A stretch of 64,000 nt of DNA, taken from the NCBI GenBank assembly GCA_030220185.1, contig JASPKZ010003434.1, positions 620,001 through 684,000 on the forward strand, in the 5' to 3' direction. Each line of letters begins with the position of its first letter. Position 1 is the first letter of the stretch. Positions 55,331 through 64,000 of this stretch are shown here, piece by piece. Below the pieces are notes generated by a model. It searched no databases, was not told the DNA's origin, and worked only from the letters and a program-made list of their open reading frames with translations. Made by a program: the position numbers and the translations under genes. The stretch comes from Diploptera punctata. Lineage: Eukaryota; Arthropoda; Insecta; Blattodea; Blaberidae.

Positions 55331-55741
55331 TTACTACATACCTTATGGGCTATGCCAGTGTCCCCCTACGTATAGAGGGTAGATGTTGCCAAACTCATAA
55401 TAACGTTATTTGTTTGTTTAGGGAGGGGTGAAGAGGCAAGGTTAGCAGTACTTTCTCCAACTCTATGTACTATACATTTAAAAAACATAGTTTTTCTTTT
55501 ACGGCATGCAAACTAGTTTTATAGTAAATATGAGAGTCAACACTTTCACACAGGAGAGTACAGATCTGCACGAGCTCAGTGACAAGTAGTAGAGGAGGTG
55601 GCTTGGACGGCTACAACTTACAACTATGTGCCTGCTGAGTTGCAATCTTCAGTTTTATATAAGGGTTTCTCTCAAGAAAATACTGTTAAAATTGCAACCC
55701 AGTTCCCTATTCTAAACGCACAGTAACTTCCTGGGTTGAAT
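55316..55741. repeat. 386-bp segment between 20-bp inverted repeats
   Basis: ATTCAACCCAGGAAGTTACT at 55316-55335 is exactly inverted at 55722-55741. The interior has no frame. Could be a small DNA element, but no target duplication is evident. Confidence 0.55.
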
Positions 55742-55814
55742 CTGACTGTAAATTAACTTCGTCAAGTAATTCCTAACAAAGGACAGGCTAAGGCCCAACA
55801 TTGGGCTGTCACGC

Positions 55815-55818
<4 letters not shown>
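55742..55818. other. Short spacer
   Basis: Nothing recognised. Confidence 0.3.

Positions 55819-55847
<29 letters not shown>
55819..55847. repeat. (TA)n tract
   Basis: About 14 TA units. Confidence 0.9.
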
Positions 55848-55852
<5 letters not shown>

Positions 55853-55867
55853 AGATATAGGCCTATA

Positions 55868-55981
55868 ATAAGAAAAATAAATGCTTGTATTAGATTTGCC
55901 CGGTGGTGTAATGGATATCACGCTGGAGTATCAATCCAGAGATCCGGTTTCAAATCTGGTCCAGGCATTTATTTTTCTTAT
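55868..55981. repeat. 17-bp inverted repeats around a tRNA-like sequence
   Basis: ATAAGAAAAATAAATGC at 55868-55884 is exactly inverted at 55965-55981, with 80 nt between. (TA)n tracts lie on both outer sides. Confidence 0.85.
55895..55968 (+). tRNA. tRNA-like sequence, probably a pseudogene or SINE head
   Basis: A cloverleaf can be drawn: GTGTAATGGATATCAC D-arm, anticodon stem CTGGA/TCCAG around GTATCAA (anticodon ATC if placed normally), T-arm around GGTTTCAAATC, acceptor TGCCCGG opposite CCAGGCA with two mismatches. The ATC anticodon would be odd for Asp and the T-stem has a mismatch, so I doubt it is a working tRNA. Confidence 0.4.
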
Positions 55982-55988
55982 CATGTCA

Positions 55989-56024
<36 letters not shown>
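55989..56024. repeat. (TA)n tract
   Basis: About 17 TA units followed by TAGGCCTA. Confidence 0.9.
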
Positions 56025-56026
<2 letters not shown>

Positions 56027-57029
56027 CCTATATACATACATACATAGGTTATGCCTATGATCGGTATTATTCGGTAGCTTGATTCATCAAATTAAACTTA
56101 TCTTGTACGAGTAAATAGGAAAGAAGTTATTAGTCCCAGTTTTCATATTCTTAATTTTTATACAATGTAAATAGCATAAGTTGTTAGTCGGTATTTGCAG
56201 CACTTACATATGTTACAACAGAAGGTGCTGACGCCTGGGGTAATGCGTGTTTTAAAAAAATCCGTGACTGGCGATGAAATAATGAGCTAAATAAGTATAA
56301 ACATCTCTTACTGACATAAAAGAAGGTCATGTTATTACAAATCTGCTTTTTTCTACTTGCAGCTCTACATAGATTAGTAAACAAAAGAGTAGAAATAACC
56401 AAAGGAGACAGTTGAGACCATAGTGTTTGAGACTTGAATTAATTAATCATCATAATTAATTAAAATAGTATCGATTAATATTCAAAAGACATATGAATAC
56501 ATCTAATAATAGTCACACATCGTCACTGAAGTTGACGTAACTGGTGACACCCAAAGATCATAGATGCGATATGACAAACTAATGTGTTTGGTAATAGCAG
56601 TATTTTATTATATCCAGTGTTAGGCTATATCGAAATTTAGTTTTTTCTAATAGACCTATTTTCTTTATTATTTTAAATGAATTAACTTATTTTATTAAAT
56701 GTAATATTACCTTATTTAATTACAATCATGTTGGCCTACTATGTTAGGCCTACTAACTTATAATAATCTTTTATTCTTGTTTTATTAATTTATAAGCGTT
56801 TTTTGTAGTAGGCTATAGTTACAAAGATTAATTATCATTGTATAGGCTAATGATAATGTGGTTACAGAAAAGGTTAAAATTCCTGCAATAGATAAGAAGA
56901 CTGATTTAGAAGAGGATACGGTACAAGAATAGGAAAGAATATCAGATTAAGTTATTATAAATATATATATATATTATATATATATATATATATAATAGGC
57001 CTATTTCATAGTTCCAAATTAAAAATAGA
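56025..57029. other. Spacer, no gene seen
   Basis: AT-rich. A (TA)n cluster at 56960-56997 ends in TAGGCCTA. The minus frame 56184-56402 is not recognised. Confidence 0.45.
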
Positions 57030-57545
57030 ATCGCACAAACAAAACAAGCAATAAATGCTTTAAACTCTGTTTGGTGGAGGGAAAATAGGCCTATTACAAA
57101 AAAAATAGAAAATTACAAATAGCCTATAAGTTATCAAACAATAATTCAGAGCATTTTAACATATGGTGCTGAAGTCTGGCAAATTCCTAGCAGGGAAATG
57201 AAAATAATTTTAAGTACAGAAATGGATGTTTTAAGAAGATCAGTTGGAAAATCTAGAATGGATAGAATACTAAATAAAGAAATAAGGGAGTCGGACATCA
57301 TAGACATTATAGAAAAGAAAAGATTGCAGTGGTATGGCCATGTCAAAAGAATGCCAGAACAAAGATTGCCTAAAATTGTTATGGAATGGATCCCAATGGA
57401 AAGGAGGAAGACCGAAGAAAACTTGGATAGAAGGGGTACAAGCAAATATGTATATCAGAGGAATGGAGGGAGATCAATGGATGGACAGAGAGGAATGGCG
57501 TTTGGTTTCCGGAAGACGGCGGCAGCTGCCATGATACCGAATGAT
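57030..57545 (+). mobile_element. LINE C-terminal fragment, second LINE type
   Basis: The 57198 frame reads MDVLRRSVGKSRMDRILNKE, then KKRLQWYGHVKRMPEQRLPK and VMEWIP, a typical LINE C-terminus; upstream YGAEVWQIPSREMK lies at about 57163-57205. Open for about 110 codons. The 3' end runs into GATGATATAGGTATATATA, so the (TA)n is the LINE's tail or grew from it. Confidence 0.8.
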
Positions 57546-57550
57546 GATAT

Positions 57551-57603
<53 letters not shown>
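57551..57603. repeat. (TA)n tract at LINE 3' end
   Basis: About 26 TA units. Confidence 0.95.
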
Positions 57604-57608
<5 letters not shown>

Positions 57609-58589
57609 AAAACCAATAGTTAAACATGCCAGATAACATAACTCGCACGTGACATAGCGATTCGAAGTTGCACAGATTAATTACATTGTTGAGAAATTAA
57701 TGCGGAGAGTGACTAGAAGAGGGGGATTCAAAAATGAAAATATAAAAACACAGGGAAATCCAATATTATAGAAGACATAGATTAATTCCTACATAAATGG
57801 AGGATCATATTTTTAGGAATAAAATAAGCAATGCCGAGCGTTATAATACAGACCAAGAGGACGGAGAGACATATAATGACCACGCAGGGGACGAATGATT
57901 ATTTTACCCTCGGAACATCCTAGGCGAACGGACAGAACAAGAATAATAAGAAGAAATAATTTAAATAATTTTTCCACGAAATACATTAGATATGAAATTG
58001 GACTTAAAATCTCTGGTGATACTTTAAAAAACTTTTTTTCTCATTTAAATGGCATGAGACATAATATTCATCAATAAATTGAAAGAGAATTTGATGGCAA
58101 GCGTTATTATAATTATAGGCTAACTTATGTTCCTAGTGTATAAAATACTGTATATAAGGTAATGATCTACGGATTCGACGATTGTCCGTAATGTTCAAGC
58201 TATTATACCTTGTAATGACCAAATGCCATTATTTAATAAACCTTATGTTCATGGCAGCGCGGAAGTAAGTAAATTTATACACTCCTATTTGGTCTATTAA
58301 GAGGATTTTTCCTAGACATAAAACACTACAATGTAAGCCTACATCGCATCGCTTTAACAGAAAAATAATAATAAGTTAATGGTATTAGGTCTTTATAATA
58401 ACTTAATATGAAATTAGCTGACTGAGACGGGAGCACTGAGATTCATATTTGGGAGGTTCCATGTAAAAATAGCGAAACACACCAAACTGATTGGGGTTTT
58501 TTCATGTTTTTTTCTCAGTTGTCGAGTCAAGAGTTGGGTTAACATTTATTTTATTATTATATTTTTTACTTCATGGCGTGACAGGCAAA
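57604..58589. other. Spacer with LINE-like scraps
   Basis: No intact frame. 57680-58080 has purine-rich coding-like pieces, possibly LINE-derived, that I could not place. Very few micro-repeats. Confidence 0.35.
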
Positions 58590-58964
58590 TTATACAAGAC
58601 AATGGCAGTTCCTATTATTGCTTGTGGATCCGAAACATGGACAGAGACAACACAACAATCTGCCAGAATACAAGCTGCTGAAATGAATTCCTCAGACCAA
58701 TAGCAGGATATCAAAGAACAGACAAAAAACATAACACAGAAATAAGACAACTAAAAGTAGAGGAATTAAACAAAACAAATAGTGAAATACAGAACAAACT
58801 GGAAAGAACACTTAACAAGGATGACTGAGAATAGAATACCAAAAGCATCATACAACTATTCACCACGAGGAAGAAGAAGTTTGAGAAGACCAAAGAAAAG
58901 ATGGAAACAGTAGCAATTTGGAGCCGGAACAGGCTATTAAATAAGCCGTGGCGAAGAAGAAGAG
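58590..58964 (+). mobile_element. LINE C-terminal fragment and 3' end
   Basis: Reads KLYKTMAVPIIACGSETWTE and ARIQAAEMN, then YSPRGRRSLRRPKKRWKQ in another frame, ending GGAGCCGGAACAGGC and AAGAAGAAGA. No TAGGCCTA, consistent with youth. Confidence 0.7.
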
Positions 58965-59315
58965 GGCGTGACAGGCTTAGAAGACTTTTGACTTACCAAC
59001 CGGCTGCTGGCCGCACACCCAAATGTGTTAATCACAGAGGTATACGCCTATGATCATCCAACCAGTGTAGCGGTGACATGTGGTTGGCATGTCAGGTCCT
59101 CCAGCCGATATAGCTTTCTTTTTTTTTTCAACGTGAAGCTGCTACTTATTATAGCTTCACAAACTCATTATGATGCTGGGTGAGCACCGGTTCCCATTCT
59201 GATCGAAATTCCATGAAAAAAAGTCATCTTCTATGGGAACTCGAACCAGCGCAAATTCCGTAGCCTTTGCACTAAGGCACCATACATTAAACCGCTTGGC
59301 TATGGTGCGGGACTT
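58965..59315 (-). mobile_element. SINE family D
   Basis: Minus strand head CCCGCACCATAGCCAAGCGG (A-box) and GGTTCGAGTTCCC (B-box). Body matches 47490-47815. Confidence 0.8.
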
Positions 59316-59439
59316 ACATTTTATTATTAGTATCTAATTCACCTTTAATAATCATATTATAATTTAATTAATCATAATCTAATTAAAATATTATATTTAA
59401 AATAATAACAATTTTATTTATTTTCAAGTTTATAATGTA
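59316..59439. other. Short spacer
   Basis: AT-rich; nothing recognised. Confidence 0.3.
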
Positions 59440-59940
59440 TTCTTCTTCACTTCCTGGTTTATGCATTAGTTGCCTGTTCCGTCTTCACTAATAGATCTAA
59501 GACCATCTCTTCCGAAGACGTCCAACATCTCTTCTTCCTCTCGGAAAATAATGTAAGATTACATTTTATAATCTACTTTCTTCTCATTCTTTCTACATGT
59601 TCTTTCAACTGAATCTTGTTGTTAAATATGTTTTTCTTTATGGATAGATCTGCAGTTCTTCACGGATATCCTCGTTTCTTATCTGGTGCATTCTAGTGCA
59701 TCATTTTACTCTTCTTAAAATTTCATCTCGGCTGCTTGGATTTTACTTTCTCATTTGGTAGTGACAATCCAAGATTCACTCTCATACAAAATGACAGGGA
59801 CTGCCGTTGTTTTATAAAATTTTAATTTGTTTGTTTATGGATTTTATTATTCAATGTTCTATTTATTGTGCCACAAATAGCTTGAAACTGATGAGTTTTA
59901 TGTTCAATATGCCTATCTTTATCATATCCATAACTGATAT
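59440..59940 (-). mobile_element. LINE C-terminal/3' fragment
   Basis: Minus strand reads FYKTTAVPVILYESESWIVT and ITNEKVKSKQPR-like pieces between 59830 and 59720, then EHVERMRRK near 59590; third occurrence of this LINE type as a truncated copy. Confidence 0.6.
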
Positions 59941-61480
59941 CTTACTTACTTACTTACTTACGTACTTACTCACTGGCACTATCGAACCCGTAGGTTCATG
60001 GTCGCGCGGACATACGCTCTCCATACATCCCTATCCTGAGCTAATGCTTTCCAATCATTCCCTGTATAATCTACTTCCCTCAAATCATAGTTAATGTTAT
60101 TCTCCCACCTCATTCTTGGTCTACCAACTGGGCATTTTCCGTCTGGCTTTCCTACAAGAAGCTTCCATGCAAGTCTTTTATTCCCCATACGTGCAACATG
60201 TCCTGTCCATCGCAGTCTACGAGACTTAACTATTATTATTATGTCTGGCTTCCTATAAAGACCATGTAGTTCATTGTTATGTATTCTTCTCCATTCACCT
60301 GTCTGTTCATCTCTCTCTTTGGTCCAAAAATTTTCCTAAGTACTTTATTCTCAAATACTTGTAATCTCCTTTCCTCCCTTAAAGTAAGAGTCCATGTTTC
60401 GCACCCATATAATATAACTGGTAGAATAATAGTTTTATATATTTTCAGTTTAACGTTTTTTGAAAGGAGTTGGGATATCAAGATTCTCTGCAATGCATAA
60501 TAGCACGCATTTGCAGAATTGAGCCTATGTTTAATTTCTTTGTGCATCTCATTCCTATTTGTGATTATTGTTCCTAGGTATTTGAATTCAACCACTTCCT
60601 CAAAATTTCCCTCATTTGTCATTAGTTGTCCATTTCCATTATATAATTAATTTCTACGTGTGACCATATATTTAGTTTTATTGATATTTACTTCCAGTCC
60701 TAATTTCTTAGTGTTAGTCAATAGTGTGTGCGTGTTGTCCTTTAGTATCTCTTCGCTATCGGCCAATAATACTACATCATCAGCATAAACTATCAGCTTA
60801 TTAATACCATTGAGTTGTAAGCCTTCCTCATTCTCTAAAGATTTATTGGCATGATCTAGTACAAAATTAAATAGTAGAGGATATAGTGCATCTCCTTGCT
60901 TCAACCCATTCTGGATTTCAAAAGTGTCCGAAAACTGTTTGCCTATACGTACCCTACTCTTTGTGCCATTCGTATAAGTCTAACTAACTTTTTAGGAATT
61001 CCGAACTCCAGCAGGATACTATATACTATACCTAACTTCTCCCTCTTAATTGAATCATATGCTTTTTTGAAGTCAACATATAGTTGATGTACAGTACCAT
61101 TATATTCCCATTTATTTTCTAAAATCTGTCTTAAGCTAAAAATCTGATCTGTTGTAGACCTGTTTCTTCTTCTAAATGTACATTGATGATCTCCTAGAAT
61201 GTCATCAATACTGCTTACTAATATATTTGTTAGAATTTTGTACGAAGTTGAAAGTATGAGATGTCCCTGTAGTTGTTGCAATCAGTTTTATCACCTTTCT
61301 TATAAATTGGTAAGATAATTGATTCCTTCCATTCATCTGGAAGAGCTTCTTTTTCCCAAATCATACTAAGCAACCAGCGTATCTTGTCCATCAATTTTTC
61401 TCCCCCTGATTTTATCAGTTCTGCTGGGATATCACATCCTTAATATTTAAAGTGGGATACTTGTTCAATAATTTCGTCTC
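59941..61480 (-). mobile_element. Non-LTR retrotransposon (LINE), best preserved RT
   Basis: Minus strand from about 61480: DEWKESIILPIYKKGDKTDC (RT motif 0/1), CTFRRRNRSTTDQIFSLRQI and LYVDFKKAYDSIKREKLG (motif A with D), MKQGDALYPLLFNFVLDHA (motif B region) and LIVYADDVVLLADSEE (catalytic YADD), then EFKYLGTIITN, LYGCETWTLTLREERRLQVF and the C-terminal GRPRMRWENNI. Copies RNA into DNA at a nicked target. Four pieces (61281-60943, 60904-60647, 60622-60239, 60188-59979) lie in different frames, so it is inactive. The endonuclease half is absent. The clade is not assigned with confidence. It is the reference for LINE fragments at 3.5, 10.3-11.6, 35.5, 49.0 and 52.6 kb. Confidence 0.9.
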
Positions 61481-61544
61481 TAATTATTATTTTTGCAAGC
61501 AGTTTACAATATAGATGGTTAAATAGGCCTACTTAAAATTCGTT
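61481..61544. other. Junction spacer
   Basis: Short AT-rich link with one TAGGCCTA. Confidence 0.3.
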
Positions 61545-62330
61545 CCATCAGTGGTCCTCAACTAAAGAAAACTTCAGTTTAAAAACTTCGTCAAACATTA
61601 GGCCTACACAAATTAGGCCATTTAGAAAAAAAAACGATTCCATCGTCAGCATGTAAAATGGTACTGAAAGCCTTCTTTGATCTTATGCAGAGAGTTCAGG
61701 TTATTAGGTGTTTATTGTATTGTTCGCTTCTTTTAAAATGTTCATATCATCAAGAGTGCTGCGTTTGTAGTTTATTATTGTCTTTAAGTAAGATGACATT
61801 GTGTTTTTGATTACGTAGAACTGATGGCGTGTTTGTATTATGTGTTTAGCAAAACTTTATTTTTCCTATTTTTAATCCCTAAAATGTTAATTGAATCTTA
61901 TATTAAATTCCTGGTTATGCCGATTTAAAAATAGGCCTAGAGTATTTAAGTTTATAAAAACTTCTATTTTCATTATATTGATTTCTTCAATTTTTTTTGG
62001 AATGACGTTTAGTTTATTGTCAGTTTAAAAGCGATTTTTATATTTTTTTCATCGTGTTTTTTGATTGAGTTTCAATTTCTGTAGGCCTACAAGTAAGGAA
62101 TGTCCAATTATTTTATAGGGGCCTATTAATTATTTTCTCTTTGCATTTTTTGTTAAATTTATCAAATTTGTTCACTAGTTTGTTGACTATTTCTTGTTTG
62201 TATCGATTTTCAAAGCCAGAAAATATTTATATAATTCAATTCTTTATTATTTATAATTAGATTTGTTTAAAGGGAACTTTAACATTCTGTTTATTTGGCT
62301 GATGAAAGTGCTCATTTTTTGTTGAATGGG
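61545..62330 (-). mobile_element. Penelope-like remnant, copy 5
   Basis: On the minus strand, after TDNKLN and IEEIN, the pieces AKHIIQTRHQFYVIKNTM and LDDMNILKEANNTIN follow the C-terminal order of copy 1 (AKHVIQAGHHMHNIDNTL; MEEIAILREINNN). GCTGACGATGGAATCG near 61640 is a broken version of the hammerhead start. Frame shifts throughout. Confidence 0.65.
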
Positions 62331-62394
62331 TGTCTTGATTTTTATGTCTGCCTGTAGCTAGTTAATGTGTTTGTAGGTTTTCTATATGCTTATG
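62331..62394. other. Short spacer
   Basis: Nothing recognised. Confidence 0.3.
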
Positions 62395-62535
62395 TCAGAA
62401 CTATTGATACCTAAAAGAACCTGGAAATATGCACCTGTAGACAAGAGTTCCCAAGGAAAACCAAGAAGGCGGTGGAACGAAGGACCGGAACAGACCAGAA
62501 GGCCAATATCGTGAAGTTGATGATGGTGATGATTT
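62395..62535 (+). mobile_element. LINE 3' end
   Basis: ACCAAGAAGGCGGTGGAACG (R-R-R-W-N), GGACCGGAACAGACCAGAAG and the GATGATGGTGATGAT end match other LINE 3' ends. Confidence 0.55.
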
Positions 62536-62689
62536 GCAATCTATCAGAACCCATACTTTCACGAACCAAAGGTCATCAAAAACACAATTACTCTGTAATA
62601 TATCACCGGAAATCATAAACCCTTTACACAAAAAAGCAAACATCCCTGAACACCCTGTGAATGTCTGTCATTAGAGTTCTATTCTATTC
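62536..62689. other. Short spacer
   Basis: Nothing recognised. Confidence 0.3.
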
Positions 62690-62960
62690 TTATAGCAATA
62701 TACCTACTTAAGCATACAGGAATACGCTATAGCCGGAAGTCGGGGTTCCAGTCTTGAAGTGATCAGGAACTCGCCTAAACCTCCTGGCGATACTATGGTC
62801 CTGGGGTTGACTTAGCCTGTAATTTAAATAAGGACCAGACTATGTTATAGGAGTAAAGGTGCCCGACAAGCTCGGCTGACATCTCGTGGGGATTGTGTAG
62901 AATGGTGGTAGCCTTAACCATCTAATCCCCAAGGGCCTCCTAATCATTTACGCCTATAGT
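62690..62960 (+). mobile_element. SINE family C
   Basis: ATACGCTATAGCCGGAAGTC, CTCCTGGCGATACTATGGTC, GGGGTTGACTTAGCCTGTAA and CATCTAATCCCCAAGGGCCT follow the 1918-2215 order. Confidence 0.65.
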
Positions 62961-63147
62961 AGTAGTAGGCCTAGGACTTTATCAGAGTAAAAATATACTT
63001 GGCCTACAAAAGAGAATTGTCTACAAATAGATCGCATGGGAAGCAAGTCTAAGGTCTACGTGCTTTTGACAGCCCGTATTAGATTAATATACTTTCTTCA
63101 ATGTCTAGTAGAAATATAAAATAAACCAAATCATTATATAACATCCC
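62961..63147. other. Short spacer
   Basis: Includes the last TAGGCCTA of the window (62966-62973). Confidence 0.4.
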
Positions 63148-63320
63148 AATTCTTCTTCTTCTTCTTATTCCTTTTCAGGATTAGGTCAATGCGACCTGTT
63201 CCGGTTTCAAGTCCATCGTTTCCTTGGCCGTCCCAAAGATCTTTTTCCATGCGGTTTGTAGATATTGATCGTTTTGGGTAATCTTGTATTGTCCATTCTG
63301 TCTAAAAGTTCTTTCAATCG
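63148..63320 (-). mobile_element. LINE 3' fragment
   Basis: CTTCTTCTTC end, GGATTAGGTCAATGCGACC, TTGGCCGTCCCAAAGATC; same 3' style as 32396-32700 and 42286-. Confidence 0.55.
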
Positions 63321-63404
63321 GTAACATCCCAATTACATTGAAAATTAACAATTAAGCATCCATTTCATTCCATTAACGCAGTTTAACCTCTCACCTTATA
63401 GGTA
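63321..63404. other. Short spacer
   Basis: Nothing recognised. Confidence 0.3.
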
Positions 63405-63840
63405 AAGTTACTTTTACTTGCTACACGCCGCCCAGGCCTTACAGTGGCACGACCTGTCGGGAGAGGAATTTTAACTATGGGTCACATAAGTTTACATATT
63501 TTTCTGACCACACAAGGACATGGAGGGCTTCCCCGAATGAGTGATCAGCTCAATGTCACGATCTCCTCCGAGACAACACAACGTTAAGATGAAACACAAC
63601 GTTCACACACACATTCATACTAAACATGACGAATATGATAATGATGATTATGATGACCAGTTGATGTGTGGAGACCATTTGGGCCTTAATTTTTCCTGAC
63701 ATTTGTCTTACAGGTGAGGAAAAACCTCGAAAAATATCATCACCCAGGCAACTTTTGCCTACCGAGGATCGAACCCGGGCCCGCTGCGTACGAGGCAGAG
63801 ACCCGATAGGCGTACCACAGAGGTGGACAAACAATTAAGG
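63405..63840 (-). mobile_element. SINE family B, longest copy
   Basis: On the minus strand, a tRNA-like head (GTGGTACGCCTATCGGGTCT, B-box GGGTTCGATCC), then the GTTTTTCCTCACC block and a distal body ending near GGCGTGTAGCAAG. About 430 bp with the distal part also present at 5.6 kb and 33.6 kb. Confidence 0.75.
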
Positions 63841-63857
63841 TAAGTAGTAAAATTATT

Positions 63858-64000
63858 GATCGGTCGCGGTGGACTAGTGGTTATGCTGCTTGCCTCTGGT
63901 CCCGAGGGTCGCGGGTTCAAACCCGGCCGGGGTCGATGCATTTTTTTAGGATGGAAAAATCCAAGGAGCAAGTCCTCCGGGAGGGACTTTAAGCCGTGCG
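63858..64000 (+). mobile_element. SINE family A, cut by the window end
   Basis: GATCGGTCGCGGTGGACTAG, GCGGGTTCAAACCCGGCC, GCAAGTCCTCCGGGAGGGAC; the tail lies beyond the window. Confidence 0.85.

Overview
The window is a piece of an AT-rich, retroelement-laden animal genome with one recognisable host gene, an intact single-exon forkhead gene of the FoxD class (38468-39892, +). The insect-type FoxD protein and the mix of decayed non-LTR LINEs, tRNA-derived SINEs and Penelope-like elements fit an arthropod, most plausibly a cockroach or termite (Blattodea). The organism is inferred from general appearance; nothing here proves the species.

Layout. 1-14 kb: AT-rich spacer with SINEs, LINE remnants, two fold-back elements, a piggyBac-like MITE and a Penelope copy nested in a LINE. 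14-18.5 kb: LINE C-terminal pieces and the best Penelope-like element (15566-17269), which keeps the RT core and a GIY-YIG endonuclease between 66-bp inverted repeats. 18.5-37.5 kb: spacer with SINE families A-F, LINE pieces and further Penelope remnants. 37.6-40.6 kb: FoxD and its flanks. 41-48 kb: microsatellites, LINEs, fold-back elements and a second piggyBac-like MITE. 48.4-49.5 kb: a decayed copy of a repetitive arthropod protein-coding family, broken by a LINE fragment. 51-64 kb: LINEs (a readable RT at 59.96-61.48 kb), Penelope remnants, SINEs and (TA)n tracts.

Two system-level patterns stand out. First, the palindrome TAGGCCTA and its close variants (TAGGCTA/TAGCCTA, TAGGCCCTA/TAGGGCCTA) occur about 30 times in the first 10 kb by my count, where roughly 0.1 would be expected. 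Paralogous repeats within the window show these arise as micro-insertions: one copy has a bare TA where the other has TAGGCCTA, as if 3-5 bp were inserted with TA duplication. They hit old repeats and spare FoxD and the best-preserved Penelope copy. Second, hammerhead-ribozyme-like motifs occur at the 3' end of Penelope-like copies (overlapping the last codons in the best copy) and in several fold-back elements, all with a minimal or absent stem III loop and an extra T after the CTGANGA box.

The host gene does not interact with the transposons in any way the sequence shows. Most of the window is best read as layers of insertion and decay, and the nested target-site duplications allow a relative order to be worked out.
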